Origin: Neelides folsomi
Lineage: Eukaryota; Arthropoda; Collembola; Neelipleona; Neelidae
Assembly (NCBI GenBank): GCA_034687125.1
Contig: JAQGBZ010000355.1
Span: 1-64,000 of the forward strand
Reading direction: 5' to 3'
DNA: 64,000 nt
Shown: positions 21,301 to 33,874 of the stretch, piece by piece
How the letters are laid out: each line of letters begins with the position of its first letter
Position numbering within the stretch: the stretch's first letter is position 1
Notes under the pieces: model-generated
What the model was told of the DNA's origin: nothing
The model's database searches: none
What the model saw: the letters and a program-made list of their open reading frames with translations, nothing else
Program-made: the position numbers and the translations under genes

Positions 21301-24300
21301 AGATTGAATGTATTGAAAAGTGGGTGTCGATGGAGAGTTTCCTCTTCAATTTTCTTACCTATTTCTCCTTCCATTGAGGGCAATAAAATAGTTGAAAGAG
21401 GAGAATGTTGTAAAAAGAGAGGGAGAGTAGTTGAAGAAGAACGTAATGACCAAATCGTTTCCCTTTCATTGTTCGATCGAGGATGAATTCTATGATACTT
21501 GCTCTCAGGATACAAATCCAGACTTTACTTACATACTTTGGAGACAAATATCCACATGGGTTGATTTGGTTGTTCTCTTTTCCATATGGGACAGACATTT
21601 TCATATTTGGCCAAAATTATTTCTCAACACGTTCGAGATCAACAGAGTTTCCCTCAAAAGCTCTTCCAAATGCACAGGAGTTCCATCCAACTCGAAATTT
21701 GAGGGAGATTGTGGAGAATAAATAAATGAATTTAGCATGAGTGGATTTGAGTGGAAATGAGAGGAGGAGGTATATTTATAAATCACTATTATTCTGTCAA
21801 ACTCACGGACGATTCCCTCAGTCAGACTGATACGTCTCCATGTAGGACTTTTGGTATTTATTGTCAAATTATAACTGTTTGATACCTGTCAGCTCCAACT
21901 TTGAGTGTCATCATATTAATCTCATGAGCTTTGGAACCTCATTGTTTACTTTACGTTTCTGTTTGGGGCCTTCATTCACGGAAAGTTTCTCGGTATCATT
22001 ATTTCTACATTTTTTACATGATGTGGTATTTTACCCATTGAAAGATAGGGCCTTGATGTTGTGTGCACAAACATCATAATGGGCCGGAGTCTGTTTGGGC
22101 TCATCTCTAAGGAGAGATGGTATGAAGAGTGAGGGTCTTGTGGAAACCATGTCTTCATCTCTTTATATCCCTTTACTTGGGGACAAGGAATTTTTCGACG
22201 TGAGGATGTTGAGAAATGGAGTTTTATGATATGGGACTGGGAAGTCAGGACATGGGAGCGTAAGTGACTTTTTATTTAGGTTAGATAAAGAGTTGGGGAG
22301 GGGGACCCTTTTGGCCGCTCCTTGGACATTTGTAGGAACAGGTGGGACTCGGGAGACTAGTTATTGAAGGAGTCGTGGGAGACTTGGGCTGAAACAGCAG
22401 GCGGATTTTTACCCCCAGCAAAGGAGAGACATAAGAGGAGAAACTTCCCTTATTTCATCATACAAAGTCACACTAATATTCCCCACAACACCCATCTTGC
22501 CAATCATGGCAATATTTACAGATGGTTCATTGGTTCCAGACCAGAAGCGGATATTGCATATAAATATACATACTCTATTTTTTAATGTCATGATACACAT
22601 ATTTTATGAAGAATAACAATTGACTTCCTCCAGGGGATCATTTCACCTGCATCTGGGATGCAGGCTCACAAGTGCACCCAACAACTGAATCAATCACTAG
22701 ACATGAATCCATGTTTACCTTTTACCTTGCTTTTACCTATCAACCATATGGAATACAATTGAGTGTATGCATGCGTGTGTTCATTTAGTTCTTTTATCGA
22801 TTTTGGCAGGAAGGAAGGAAGAGGTAAATTGTGCGTAAGTATGAATCCATGCATGTATAATAATATTTGGTAGCAGGCGTCGTTCATTCAATCTTCTTTA
22901 TTTCAATATTCCATTATTCAATTTAGTTTTATGAAGTGAAGGCGGAGCCATGTGAAAGCTGTCCGTTGAGTCAGTTGACAGAAGAATTGCTCAAGTCCAT
23001 CGTTGGAGGTTTTATCACAATCATAACTTTAGTCATTTGATATAACTTTTGTCTATTTATTATAACTCGTCTTTTACCTCCATCTTCAGAATGTCCCTCA
23101 CCAATTTTACACTTGTCCGTATTGTGCGAAATAACTAACGACCCTCATTTTTTATTTGAAATTTATAATAATGGTGATTACAAGTTATATACCATACAGA
23201 CAGATGTAAATACACTAGTTTATTATCAATTTATATTACATGTGTACAGTCTTGTCTCCTGTTCCATTATCGTCACAGGCTTAGGTTTAAACAAAGTAAA
23301 TGCTACCTTCACTTTTCAGTGAGTGACAATGTGTGAATTGAGCTTATTCGATATGCCTATGTCTGAAATGTTTGCAAGGGATTTTTGAGCAATTTTGAAT
23401 GTAGACAAAGCCGATCGTCTTTATACATATTTATTTACATTGGTTTAAAGAGTAATAAATAGGATTCTTATCCTTCACTTTCAATTAGAAAGAGACTCTT
23501 CAGACTTGTAACATCTTGAAGGGGTGCGTATGCAAATATTTGAGGAATTGGGCAAGATAGAGTTGGTAGCAGGTAATTGTAATTTGTAAACCGGAGCGAG
23601 GAGGTCGATTCCTATGCAATAACGAGCGAGGGGGATCGGCGTTTAAAGGGATCTCTGCGGTTTATAATTGATTCACTCTTCAATGAACATTACATGTATC
23701 GTTGGCTAGTGGGGCAGAGCCAGATTCATTCTCTGCTTTTCTTTCCCTTGCGCCAAAACATGTTGACATTACTCATCTTGTCACTCGTGAAGAGGCTATT
23801 TCGCAGAAGAAGCTTGTGCTATGGTCCGCTATAGTGGCTCTGCAGTTCCCAAAGACCCTGGCCTACATTTCGACGAATAGAAGAGGCTCAAGAGGCCCGA
23901 ATACTCCCGAGCCACTTCTCCCGCCCACAATTAACTCCATCCTTTACGCCAAGTCCCCCCATGGCCCTTCTCGCCCTTCTCCGCTCCCCCCTCCGATCAA
24001 ATGATGGAAGAAAAATTGGAATGAGGATTCCTTCAATTTTGACAGATCTGAGGTGGAAAGGCTTTGGGAGTGTTTTGGTTTACGGTTTGGGTAAGGGTGT
24101 GGGTCGCGGGTCTTGCGCCCTGGACCTCACTTGACTATGACGACAGCCACCCGACTCGCCCACCATTCCCGCTTGTCAATAGAAACTGGGCCACGGGAGA
24201 GAAACTGAGAGAGCATGGAAGGAAACACAATGTGTTATATAGGTAGTCGTAATGTATCTTCGGTATCTCTCCTCTTTCCTTCCCCAGCTCCTTTCATAAT

Positions 24301-27300
24301 CACTCCTTTGACACTTTCTACTCGATGAAGAGAATTACTCGCACAAAGCGCGCCCGCTCCTTCAACAGCTTCTCTATCCTCAAGGAGCAACCATTCTTCT
24401 CTGCCCTCTTGTCAACTTTATTGCGGGGCTGGCTGAGAAGTTGTTTCGACTCACTTGAGTGCAAAACTGATGTTGGCTCATTCTTATACCCATTGTGCTA
24501 ACCTTCCTAAACAATGTTAGTTGAGAGGCAAAGTTGGGTAGTTTTAACTTTTATTCACAATTCTCCTAAGGAAAACTTTTTAATTGGAATCCTTATGAAA
24601 CACGAGGATCAACTCCATTAGAAGGAAAATTTTGACATTTGAGAGTTTGAGAAATTGGGTGCTTTGCATTTTATTACTTTATTATTAGAAGGACTTAAAG
24701 TTGAAGGTCTACCTATTTTGAATATTTATAAATGGGCTAGTTCATAAGTATCTTCATATGCATTAGCCTGTCCTGTCCACTTACATATTTATTAACTTGC
24801 TAGACACTTCAAATGGCATTTGACACATTATCATTAAATGCGCAGTTGAAATCCCCCCATATCAAGACTGGCATTTTCCTCCATATGCATTGCTTTGTAT
24901 GCATTTTATGTACTTACTTAAAGGTAGGAATCATCCCATTTTCAATGTGCCCCATTGAGGAATGAGAGTGTCTGTCTGCACTTGTAAAAGGGTTATCTTT
25001 TCCGAGACGTCACAACCTGCTCCGACGGAGTGGAAGTTGACTTCTACACGTGGAGTCAACTTCTTACCTCACAATGGTCAGTCAGCCGCTTCTTACTCGA
25101 AAGGAGCGTCAACATCTATTAAAGATTCATATCTATCTTAAACGCGACAGTGTTCGCATTCAGATGCGACATTCATTCCAGATTCTCGACGGCTTGTTCT
25201 TGTATTGTGTATTATACGTAGTTGTTTTAAGTTGAGGAAAAGATCGCTTCCTATTTCAGCTCCCATTGTACGAGCTTACAAAGTGGTTCCTTGCTGTTAA
25301 AGGACCTTACAAGCTTTTCCTTATTGTCACATGTCTCTTTACCCATTCATGGTTATTTAATTCTTATGCCATTTTACGACCATTAGTCTCATTAGGGAGA
25401 GACTTGACCGTGGTGGCAGAGGGACGGAAAAGGTATTAGGGAATTTCCTCTCAATTGAGGAAATCGAACGAAGCCCATCGAGATGGAATAAAATGATAAG
25501 GAGAATCGTGGAAGGTTTGCAATCAGCTTACAAGTTCACATTATCTGTATTAATTTGTAGTTCATTTTTCTCAAATGGATTAGAGTTTGTGGGCCTACTT
25601 AATGAGGGGATTGTCTGGCTCTCACATCCCATTGTCATTAGGTGAGTTTGGAGCTGTCAGTCAGGGTAGTTGGTCCACCACCTCCATTCCCCAGACCCAG
25701 ACGTACCGCGAAGTAGGTAATAATAACACTGGGACGCAAGAGTTGCGTAATGGGAACTGGGCAAAGAGCTTGCCAAAACCCAGAAACAACTTCAAGTCGG
25801 TATGAGAGTTTTCCTCACACACTGCGCCGTTTAACTTTTCAACTTTTCCTCCTAAAGCCTTGGGAAACGGAGAAGTCTTTGAATTTCTCTGCTCCGACAC
25901 AAAGAGCCTTTGGAATCTGTGGAGTTGAAAAGGGAAATTATACAATTGAGTCTCCTCTCGCTCCTTCTACCACATCTCCATTCATTTCCTTCAATTTCCT
26001 TCTTTCATGCTCCTACTTATAATTCTAACCTCACGTTCGAATCATTGATTCAATCCGGAGTTAAAATTCATTCTTTGAGAGAAACCACATATAGCCCAAA
26101 GTAGTTTTTGCCCCAATACGGATACTCCAACATTTTTAAACTAAACCCAATGGGAATTTTATTTTCTACAATGACCATGGATTTATCTGATCCATATTAT
26201 AAATATTACGCGCTGTACCACATCTGAGAACATTGGCGGTGAATTGCGTAGTTGAAATACAATGACAAGTATATAACTACTTATATGATTAGCTTCCTCG
26301 TTTGTAAATAATTAACCAAGTGCCATTCATTACCATTTATTATACGTAATGCATTAGGCGTTATATGGGAATTAATCTGATAGACATCTATTATTATTAC
26401 CTACTACACTTATATAGTCGTAATGGTTAGGTTAGAGTCATCGAAACTTCTAAATGGTAACTGATAACCTTTTATGAGCTTTGATGATTAAATGTGGCTT
26501 AGTGAAGGGACAGATCCTCGATTTGATTCAATTGATTGATGATGACATGATGATGAGTTGATGAGGTGCTTTTTTATATGGTGTGAATTTTTCTATAATA
26601 ATAGTGGAGTAGCACGTGGATTAATAGTCCAATTGGAGTGTAGTATTGAAAACAATTGTTTGTAAAAGATAACAAAAGGAGCTCCTGTGTGATGGGAATG
26701 ATGAGTATTGCGTTTGTTGGTCCTTGGGAGTTTTTCGACTCCCTTATCTCTCTTTATTTCGAGCGTAGATTCAATGCCTCTCCCCTGACATTCAATGGGT
26801 TTTGAGGTGGTGAATTTAATAATGGCATTGAGCAGGAATTTTGACATAATTTGTAGAATCCCATATGATTGGGGGTCTCCAAAAGACGAGGGGTGGGAAT
26901 GTCAGGTTGACAGACGTCGACGGGTAGTGGATCACTGGGCTTATGGAGAGAGACCTTGTGGGAACAATGGATGAGCTGCATTATATTGCTCATTATTCAC
27001 TCTGGGAGAGTCTGATGGTGGGAGAAGTATTTACGTTTTTACCTGTATGCGATGGTTCCAAATACACACCTTACATGGGACTTGGTATGAAGATGAGAAG
27101 GTGAGCTTGGGCTTAAAGCCTCTTACCTTACACACTTGGTCGAATGGCGAAAAGAGGAAGGTGATAATGGCTCGTCGAATGTGAATAATACATGCATACT
27201 CATTGATAGGCCCATTCGACCCTGAAAGTCTGCGTTCTTGTTTTCCTCTCTGCTTCTTCCTTATTCGCGTCGCTTTGGGTCTTTGCTGGCTTGAACCAGA

Positions 27301-30300
27301 GCCTTCCTCATCTCCCGACCATGTGGCGAAGCCAACTTCTACCTTTGCCATTTAGACTTGTCAAGGCGAGCCTCAAGGATTTATCTGCCACATGCATATC
27401 TATGCCTTCAATGAGGCTCACCAGCCTCCTCACAAAGATTCCGGATCCTATCAACTCCTCTTGGCTTTTGATCACCAACCCCAACGGAGCTCAATGAGAA
27501 AATCTTTCCTCTTATCCTCCGATGAGACGTCAAGGACCAATTGACTTGGCTCGTCAGAGTTATGCCACATTTTTGCGTTCAATCCGGGTTTTGAACCCAA
27601 AGTTCCCCTGCGTTTATCTCTTTGTGTGTATGGGTTGGTGTGTGTGTACACGGGGAGCTGGAGAGGGTATATTAACTCTCGGAAGTGGTGAGAAGGAAGC
27701 GGTGTGTGATTTCGTGATTCTCCTGTGTGTAGAAGATTCCTCCGCTTATTTACGGGAGTTGTATGGATGAATGTATGGGCGTAGGGATGACACATGCCAA
27801 ATGGAACTTTTTTGCAGAGACCCCGAAAACCCTTAAAATAGACGTGAGACTCGCATTCGCAACCCAGAGGGTGAGAATAGACTCAGACAGTTCCGTTCAT
27901 TGTCCCCGCATAGGATCCGCCTCCCGCCTTTCGCCCACATGGCGGCGACGTCTTCCCTCATCCTCCTCTGATCTACGGCTCAATTAGCAAAACATTCCAG
28001 AGACTCCTTGATCCGTGGGCGAACCCTTAATAGAAGAAAAATAAAGGAAATGTCACAATAATGGCAGGGTTTATTATAAACCCATATTGACTTATTAGGT
28101 CATGGCTGCTTCTTCTCTGTTTAGGTTCTGACGGAATAGATTCCAATTTGGACACTTGATCTTCCACGTGTGGGCTTCACTTTTACGGCATCTAAAAATC
28201 TTTTCAAAACAAATTTTTTCCCCTTGTTTTTATGTTGAGAATTGAAAGTGAGTCAGGTCTTGTTAATATCCTATGAGTTTATATTTTACTACTACAGATG
28301 CTCTCGTTTTATGACAACGTTAAATACCAATCACTTTGCATGTTTAAGTGGAAGCTCAAAAATGAAAATTCATTTTTGTTCATTAATTTCTTGGAAAGGA
28401 GGAAAAGTTTCTTATTGTTTCCCTCGTCAGCATTTTTGTGTATTCAAACATGGATTAGGCCATTTGCATTCATAAAAATATAACTTGTAATTAGTTGAAG
28501 AAAATTGAGGAGAAATTGTCACTCAAATTACTACCATTGTGCAATAATATTTTAGAAGGGGAAATGTAAATTTAATTCCTGTCAGCAAATGGGCTTGAAT
28601 GGAATTTTAATACTGGGAGGAATTGGCCATTACCTTTTATTTTATTCCTTCATTAAAGGTGATAAAAGGTAAAGGAAAGGAATTGGGCAATGGGACCATT
28701 TGATTTCTTTCGCAGCAGTAAAGTTCACATTCAAAAGACTTGGCATCAAACAAATGGCAACGAGGGCCAAAGTCGTGGAGAAGAAGGAATAGTCACATAA
28801 AAGTCACCTTTTTCTCCTCGCAAGGATGGATATTTCCCAAGTTCCCTTGTGCAACGGTCTCGAGCCCGAACAACGTCAACGTTCAATTTGCATAAGAGAG
28901 AATTTAAGAGGATGAAATAGATTCCATGAGTCTGTCCCACATATTTTCGCTTTTTGAAGTGACTGACTGACTGACTGAGCCGGAGTGTAATTGTAATTGA
29001 ACCAGAAGGAGTTGAGGTGAGGGATTTAAAATGCAGATTCCTCGGAGTCGGCCGAAGAGGAGCCGAACTCCATATGGATGAGGCAGATGTGGGTGCAAAC
29101 GGCGAGTTTAACCTACTTCGTTCCTGGGGAGTCTGAAGAGAGTGAAAAAAATGTAAACAATGAGTGGAGGGGCGGAGTAGAGAAGGAATATGGAAGACTT
29201 CCTCAGGTGTAAGAATAATCATATTCGACCATTCTCACCATAATTACTCTGCCTTATTTATGAGGGGAGACAGCTGAAGAGGGTAAGTGTAAACTACAAG
29301 AATGAGCCTCTCTTGCACAACGCATAATTACTCTCTCGCCTGCCTCCCAATCTCCTTTGTATATGTTTTCAATACAGGGACGAAAGTTTCCTCAACTTCG
29401 CTCACACACTAATTTGTGTATGTACATGGACCTGACGTAGGTACGTAGTTCAAACAATTGTACATTAAATCCGTCAAGAATATGAACCTTCTGTTTATCG
29501 AGGTCTTTAATTCTTTCCTTAACTCTTGTACAATTACACTTTTCCTCCTAATGAGAGGAATCTACAGGAGGAAAATTAAGATCAGTTTTACTTGAAAACT
29601 TTTGTGTATGAGCGAAGATGGGAAATTCCTAGAGAACACAAAGTTGTAAATGTAATGATGCTAATTGCTATTGCAAACTGAAGATATGTTTGGAAGAATT
29701 GGAGCTAATTAAGAAAGTTAGATTGTACAAATTGAGATGGAATGAAATGGGAAACAGGTTGAGAGACATTATTATGAACATGAAACATAATCTTATTGTG
29801 AATTAATTAACGAACATCATTGATGGGGAGGATTGAAGCGAAAGAGTTCTAAGGAGGGCTCGTGTCAAAAAATAGATAGATTTGAAAAGATTATTAGGAC
29901 ATTTGAAGGAGTTGGTATGGAGGATGAGAGTCTGGTAGTGACGCAGACTAAAGAGAGCTTCATTTGAATGTTATAAGGATTCTTCTTGTGGAATTATGTC
30001 ATGTCTGTTGAGGTTTGGAGAGATTCAATCTCCCCAAGATACGTCTGTTATCCGCCTCGCCCCTCTGAGCAAGAAAGTGAGGAGTTGCGGAAGAGATTCA
30101 ATCCACTGAACACCCTTGAGAACCAGGACCATAAAGTAGATGCGAAACAAGGATGGCGAATCTTATTAAATCACATTGTGGAATCTCTTACGTCCACTCA
30201 CAGATTCCCATGGTTGAGACTCTTTCAAGCTTGAGAGATTGACCTTCCGCACATAAAGCGTCTTGAGGCCTAGTGATCTCCACACGCCTCTCATTATATT

Positions 30301-32708
30301 CATATGAAGACCATATTCACCTCCCATGGCTTTTAAAATGACAGCTAGGCTCAATATCTTGTACTTTTTACAACCATGTTGGATGATAAGACGGAGAATT
30401 CAAAAGCATGCCCCTTTTAATTATCCCACACTCCCCACAAAGCCCCCGTCCAAATCAACAATTACCTTGCAAAAAATTAAGAAAACAAAAACAAACGATT
30501 TGGGTATTTAACTTGGGGGAATCATGTTTCACTCTAATGAATCTCCGTATATTAATTTCCCAAAATCACCTCTCAGGGTCGAAAGGATTGTGATGACGAG
30601 GACGGCTTTGTTACCTACTTTTCTTCTCTTTGTAAATTCTTTCGAAACTTTCGAATTAGTTTGCTTATTTTGTTAGAGCGGACTTAACCAGAAAATTGCA
30701 CATGATTGGGCCATCGATACCCTTTTTGCTCTTTTGCATTTACCCATTTATGCAAGTTGTATTGGTCAAATGATGATCTTCTGGCATTTGTGTATTTTTA
30801 TTTATGGGAACACTACGCTTTAAATCACTAAAATAACGAGTCTTTTGATGAGCTCAGAATATGCATGATGTTTGTAGGCCGTGGAGGGTTAAGGAATAAT
30901 GTATTTTGTATCCTAAGGTCAAGATTCTTGTGTCATAAAGAGGATATTTTTATGTAAGAAAATCTTTGTTCGGGGTGGAGGCGAATCTTAATGATTAATG
31001 ACTTAATGAGAAAGAACACTTTTTCCGTCTCTGTGATGATATTTGGGGACATGAAATGGCAAGAGGATCCTTGCAATTCTAAATAAAGGCAAGGAAGAAG
31101 ATCCCGAAGGATGATTTTGGTCTCACTCTGCTGCCTATTTATGTAGCTGTGAATGGGAGTACTTCGGCCCTTTCCCTCTTGTCAACTTACGTCAAAAAAG
31201 TGTCTAGCCAAGCAGGTTCTCTTTCCTCATCGAGGGAGATAACGAGGTTCTTCCTATACAGGCGGTGTGGACAGTATAACTCACATCCAACCTACAAATT
31301 AACTCTTTTACTTTGTTGTTCGCTATGTCACTTTCATGTTTTTCTCTATCTATCGCCTATATGGAGAAAAATATAGTTAATAGGATTTATACCCTTTGTA
31401 ATTACCCTATGTCTTCCAAGGTGCTACATTTATGCATAATGTATGTATTGGTCGTATGTAAATAGTTGTTTTATAAAAAGTCACTCAACATTTAGAGACA
31501 TAGCCCCATCGTTAAGTTTTTTTTCGAGTCCTCTAAACTCGTTATGTCTCTTAGGAGGTTGAGAGGATAGGATGCGTTTTTGAATTAAAATGTTGTGTCA
31601 ATTTGATAATATGTAACTTTCTTATCTCGGCTTGATAAATAAAATGTATGTAAGAAGTGTATTTTAATCGGTTTTGGTTATACTCTTGAAACATTTTATA
31701 TACACACTTTTTTATACCTAAAGGATTGTGCATATAACATTTTATTCATATTGGGTTGTAAAGTAATGTTTGCGTATTCTTTAGGATGATGATTTGTGAA
31801 TTGAAAGGAGTTTGGTGATAATTTTTCATCCATCGTTCTGCTCTTAAAAGGAATGAATGGAATAGTGTTGGATCGCATATGTACCAATGTTAAAATGTAT
31901 TTGGTAGATCTCTCTATTGGATTTTCAAATCAAGTGATTGGATTGGACATAATCGGAAGTGAATTCGAGCTTTTGAGTTCATTCGAGATTGATGAAGCAA
32001 ATCTTGTACATGTGCGGCTTTGGTTCAGCTGGATTTGCAAAGTCGTCGAGGTGTCGAATTTTTGAGAGTGTATTACTTATGTATATCTTTCCTCTCTCTC
32101 ACTCAGCTCATGGTTTATCAATTTTCTTTCCCACATGCCGTAGAAAAAAAGTAATCAGAGTTGGCCCAGTTAAGGACAATTTTTTGTGAGGGAGCGAGGA
32201 GATACAGCCCCGAGGCCGCCGCGTCTCTGCGATCCATGTCCACACTATGTATGTACAAGTTACGACTGGATGCGTATTAGTTTATTTATTTGTTTTGAGC
32301 GATAGTGATTGAGGCACCCTGTCTGAATATTATTATACATAAGTATACATATGTATTAAAAATATACATATGGATTATGTATGCAATATGGGGGCAAATG
32401 AAGGACCCCGTTTCACTGACGCCGGAGCTTATTGACATCCATTTGAAGAGAGAAATATAAGAGAGTTCATTCATTTGGAAAATGAGTCGAGGCCTCTCTG
32501 GTGTTCCAAAATGAATTAGAGGAGATACATATATTAATACATTTTTGTGCTGACGAGACAGTTTTTCGCGTTCATTTCCCTCTTTGAGAAATGTGCTTGA
32601 GGACCAGAGGGTGGGTGGTGGAGTTCGAATGTGCAATAACAAAGTTATAAAATAGATAATTTACACTTGAACCGTTGACTCCTGACTCGCGATTTTTTTT
32701 ATTATCAG
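18344..32708. other. Long stretch with no assignable gene upstream of TGIF
   Basis: About 14 kb holding many short frames on both strands (up to about 160 codons, for example 28746-29222 minus) but none with recognisable protein, splice-consistent neighbours or sustained codon bias. Much of it is less AT-rich than the intergenic DNA around 35-38 kb, with purine-rich runs and (GACT)n-like bits near 28965. The likeliest reading is an intron and regulatory domain of the developmental homeobox gene downstream. The acceptor TTTTTTTTATTATCAG ending at 32708 supports a spliced upstream exon. Single small exons could be hidden in it. Confidence 0.45.
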
Positions 32709-32738
32709 AGGGAATTTTCATGAGGGTTGGAGAGCGAA

Positions 32739-33874
32739 ATGAGGTTTTGGCAGTTAGTGTTGAACGAAATGGAAGAGAGTAAAGATGAAGGTTTTGTTCT
32801 AGGACGGAGACGTTATGGTTCTTCAAGTACGGACGGTGAAGACCTCTCAGGAGCCAGCGATGTCGAGTCTCCCAAACGTCCGAATGTCACGAAAAGTCCA
32901 TCCCTTAAAGAACCGCTTGAGCGGAAGAAAAGGGGAACGCTTCCTAAGGAGTCTGTCAATCTACTCACACAGTGGCTCTACGATCACAGATACAATGCCT
33001 ATCCTTCGGAAACTGAGAAGATGGAACTCTCCAAACAAGCAAAACTCTCCCTTCTTCAGGTACGATTTTTTGATTCAATTTGACAATCCTTTGAACCAAA
33101 AGGAAAGATTTCCTAACTTCGTTCCATTTCCCAAATTTTCATCGTTTTTCTTTCCGTCCCTTTTCCACAATTTTTGATCGTTCTTCTTTATCAATTTATC
33201 ATAATTTTCCTTATTTCCTTTCCTTTTCCACAATTTTAATTTTCTTCCTTTCATCGTTTTTTAATGTTAAAGAAGATGTTGATTGGAAATATAATTTTTA
33301 GGTGTGCAATTGGTTTATAAATGCGAGGCGACGGATCTTGCCTGAAATGATCCGAAGCGAGGGGCAGGACCCTGGTCAGTACACGATAAGTCGTCGAACG
33401 AGTAATCGACGTCGCCATCACCTTCGTACCCAACAGTCTCCGAACTCCTCCGGGAGCTCAAAGGTGAATGAGTTCTCGTCCTCTCAGAGTGACAGCAGTT
33501 CGAGTAGTGACGACCACTACAGCGAGTATCGACACAAGAAGCGGCGATTGCTCCAAGCTTACGGCCATTTGCAACCGAGCCCTCCGAAAGCTCCGGTCAT
33601 CGTTGAACCGCCGGTGGCCAGTGAAGACGTCAAGCCTCCAATCATCTCTTACCCGAACCTCAAGAAATTGGCAAGTGGGCCGAGTAAAGAAAACGAACCA
33701 CGCACGGTTCAACTCGCAGTGAACATCATCCGGAAGGCCGAAGAGAGTGGTGGTCCCCTCAGGACTCGTTCCCCCCCGTCACCGCAGTACCCCTTCTGTC
33801 TCCTCGTGGAGGCCGCTGTGCAGATGCGAGAGATTGAGCTCCGGATCCAAGCCCAGAACACCGCTCAACCCTAA
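32739..33874 (+). CDS. TGIF: TGIF-type TALE homeobox transcription factor (achintya/vismay class)
   Basis: Two exons, 32739-33059 and 33302-33874, joined in phase 0, give 297 aa; a second in-frame ATG at 32769 would give 287. The homeodomain spans about residues 62-125. It has the TALE three-residue loop insertion (NAYPS) and the recognition helix [17 protein letters not shown]. The intron splits the homeodomain after LSLLQ, at the same place as in vertebrate TGIF. After the homeodomain comes [12 protein letters not shown], a TGIF hallmark, then a Ser-rich region. The conserved C-terminal helix is near 272-290 ([19 protein letters not shown]). TGIF proteins are nuclear transcriptional repressors acting in TGF-beta and retinoid signalling; the insect pair achi/vis acts in spermatogenesis. 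The exon start lies after an acceptor at 32708, so the 5' UTR is spliced. AATAAA at 34601-34606 may end the transcript. Confidence 0.93.

Noticed and set aside
23702-24004. 100-codon plus-strand frame with a Pro-rich end
   Set aside because: The only acceptor near its start leads to the wrong phase from the 18.1-kb exon, and the frame has no recognisable motif.
28746-29222. 158-codon minus-strand frame
   Set aside because: Composition is not protein-like over its length, no homology is recognised, and no donor or acceptor links it to another frame; the locally GC-richer DNA makes long chance frames more likely.
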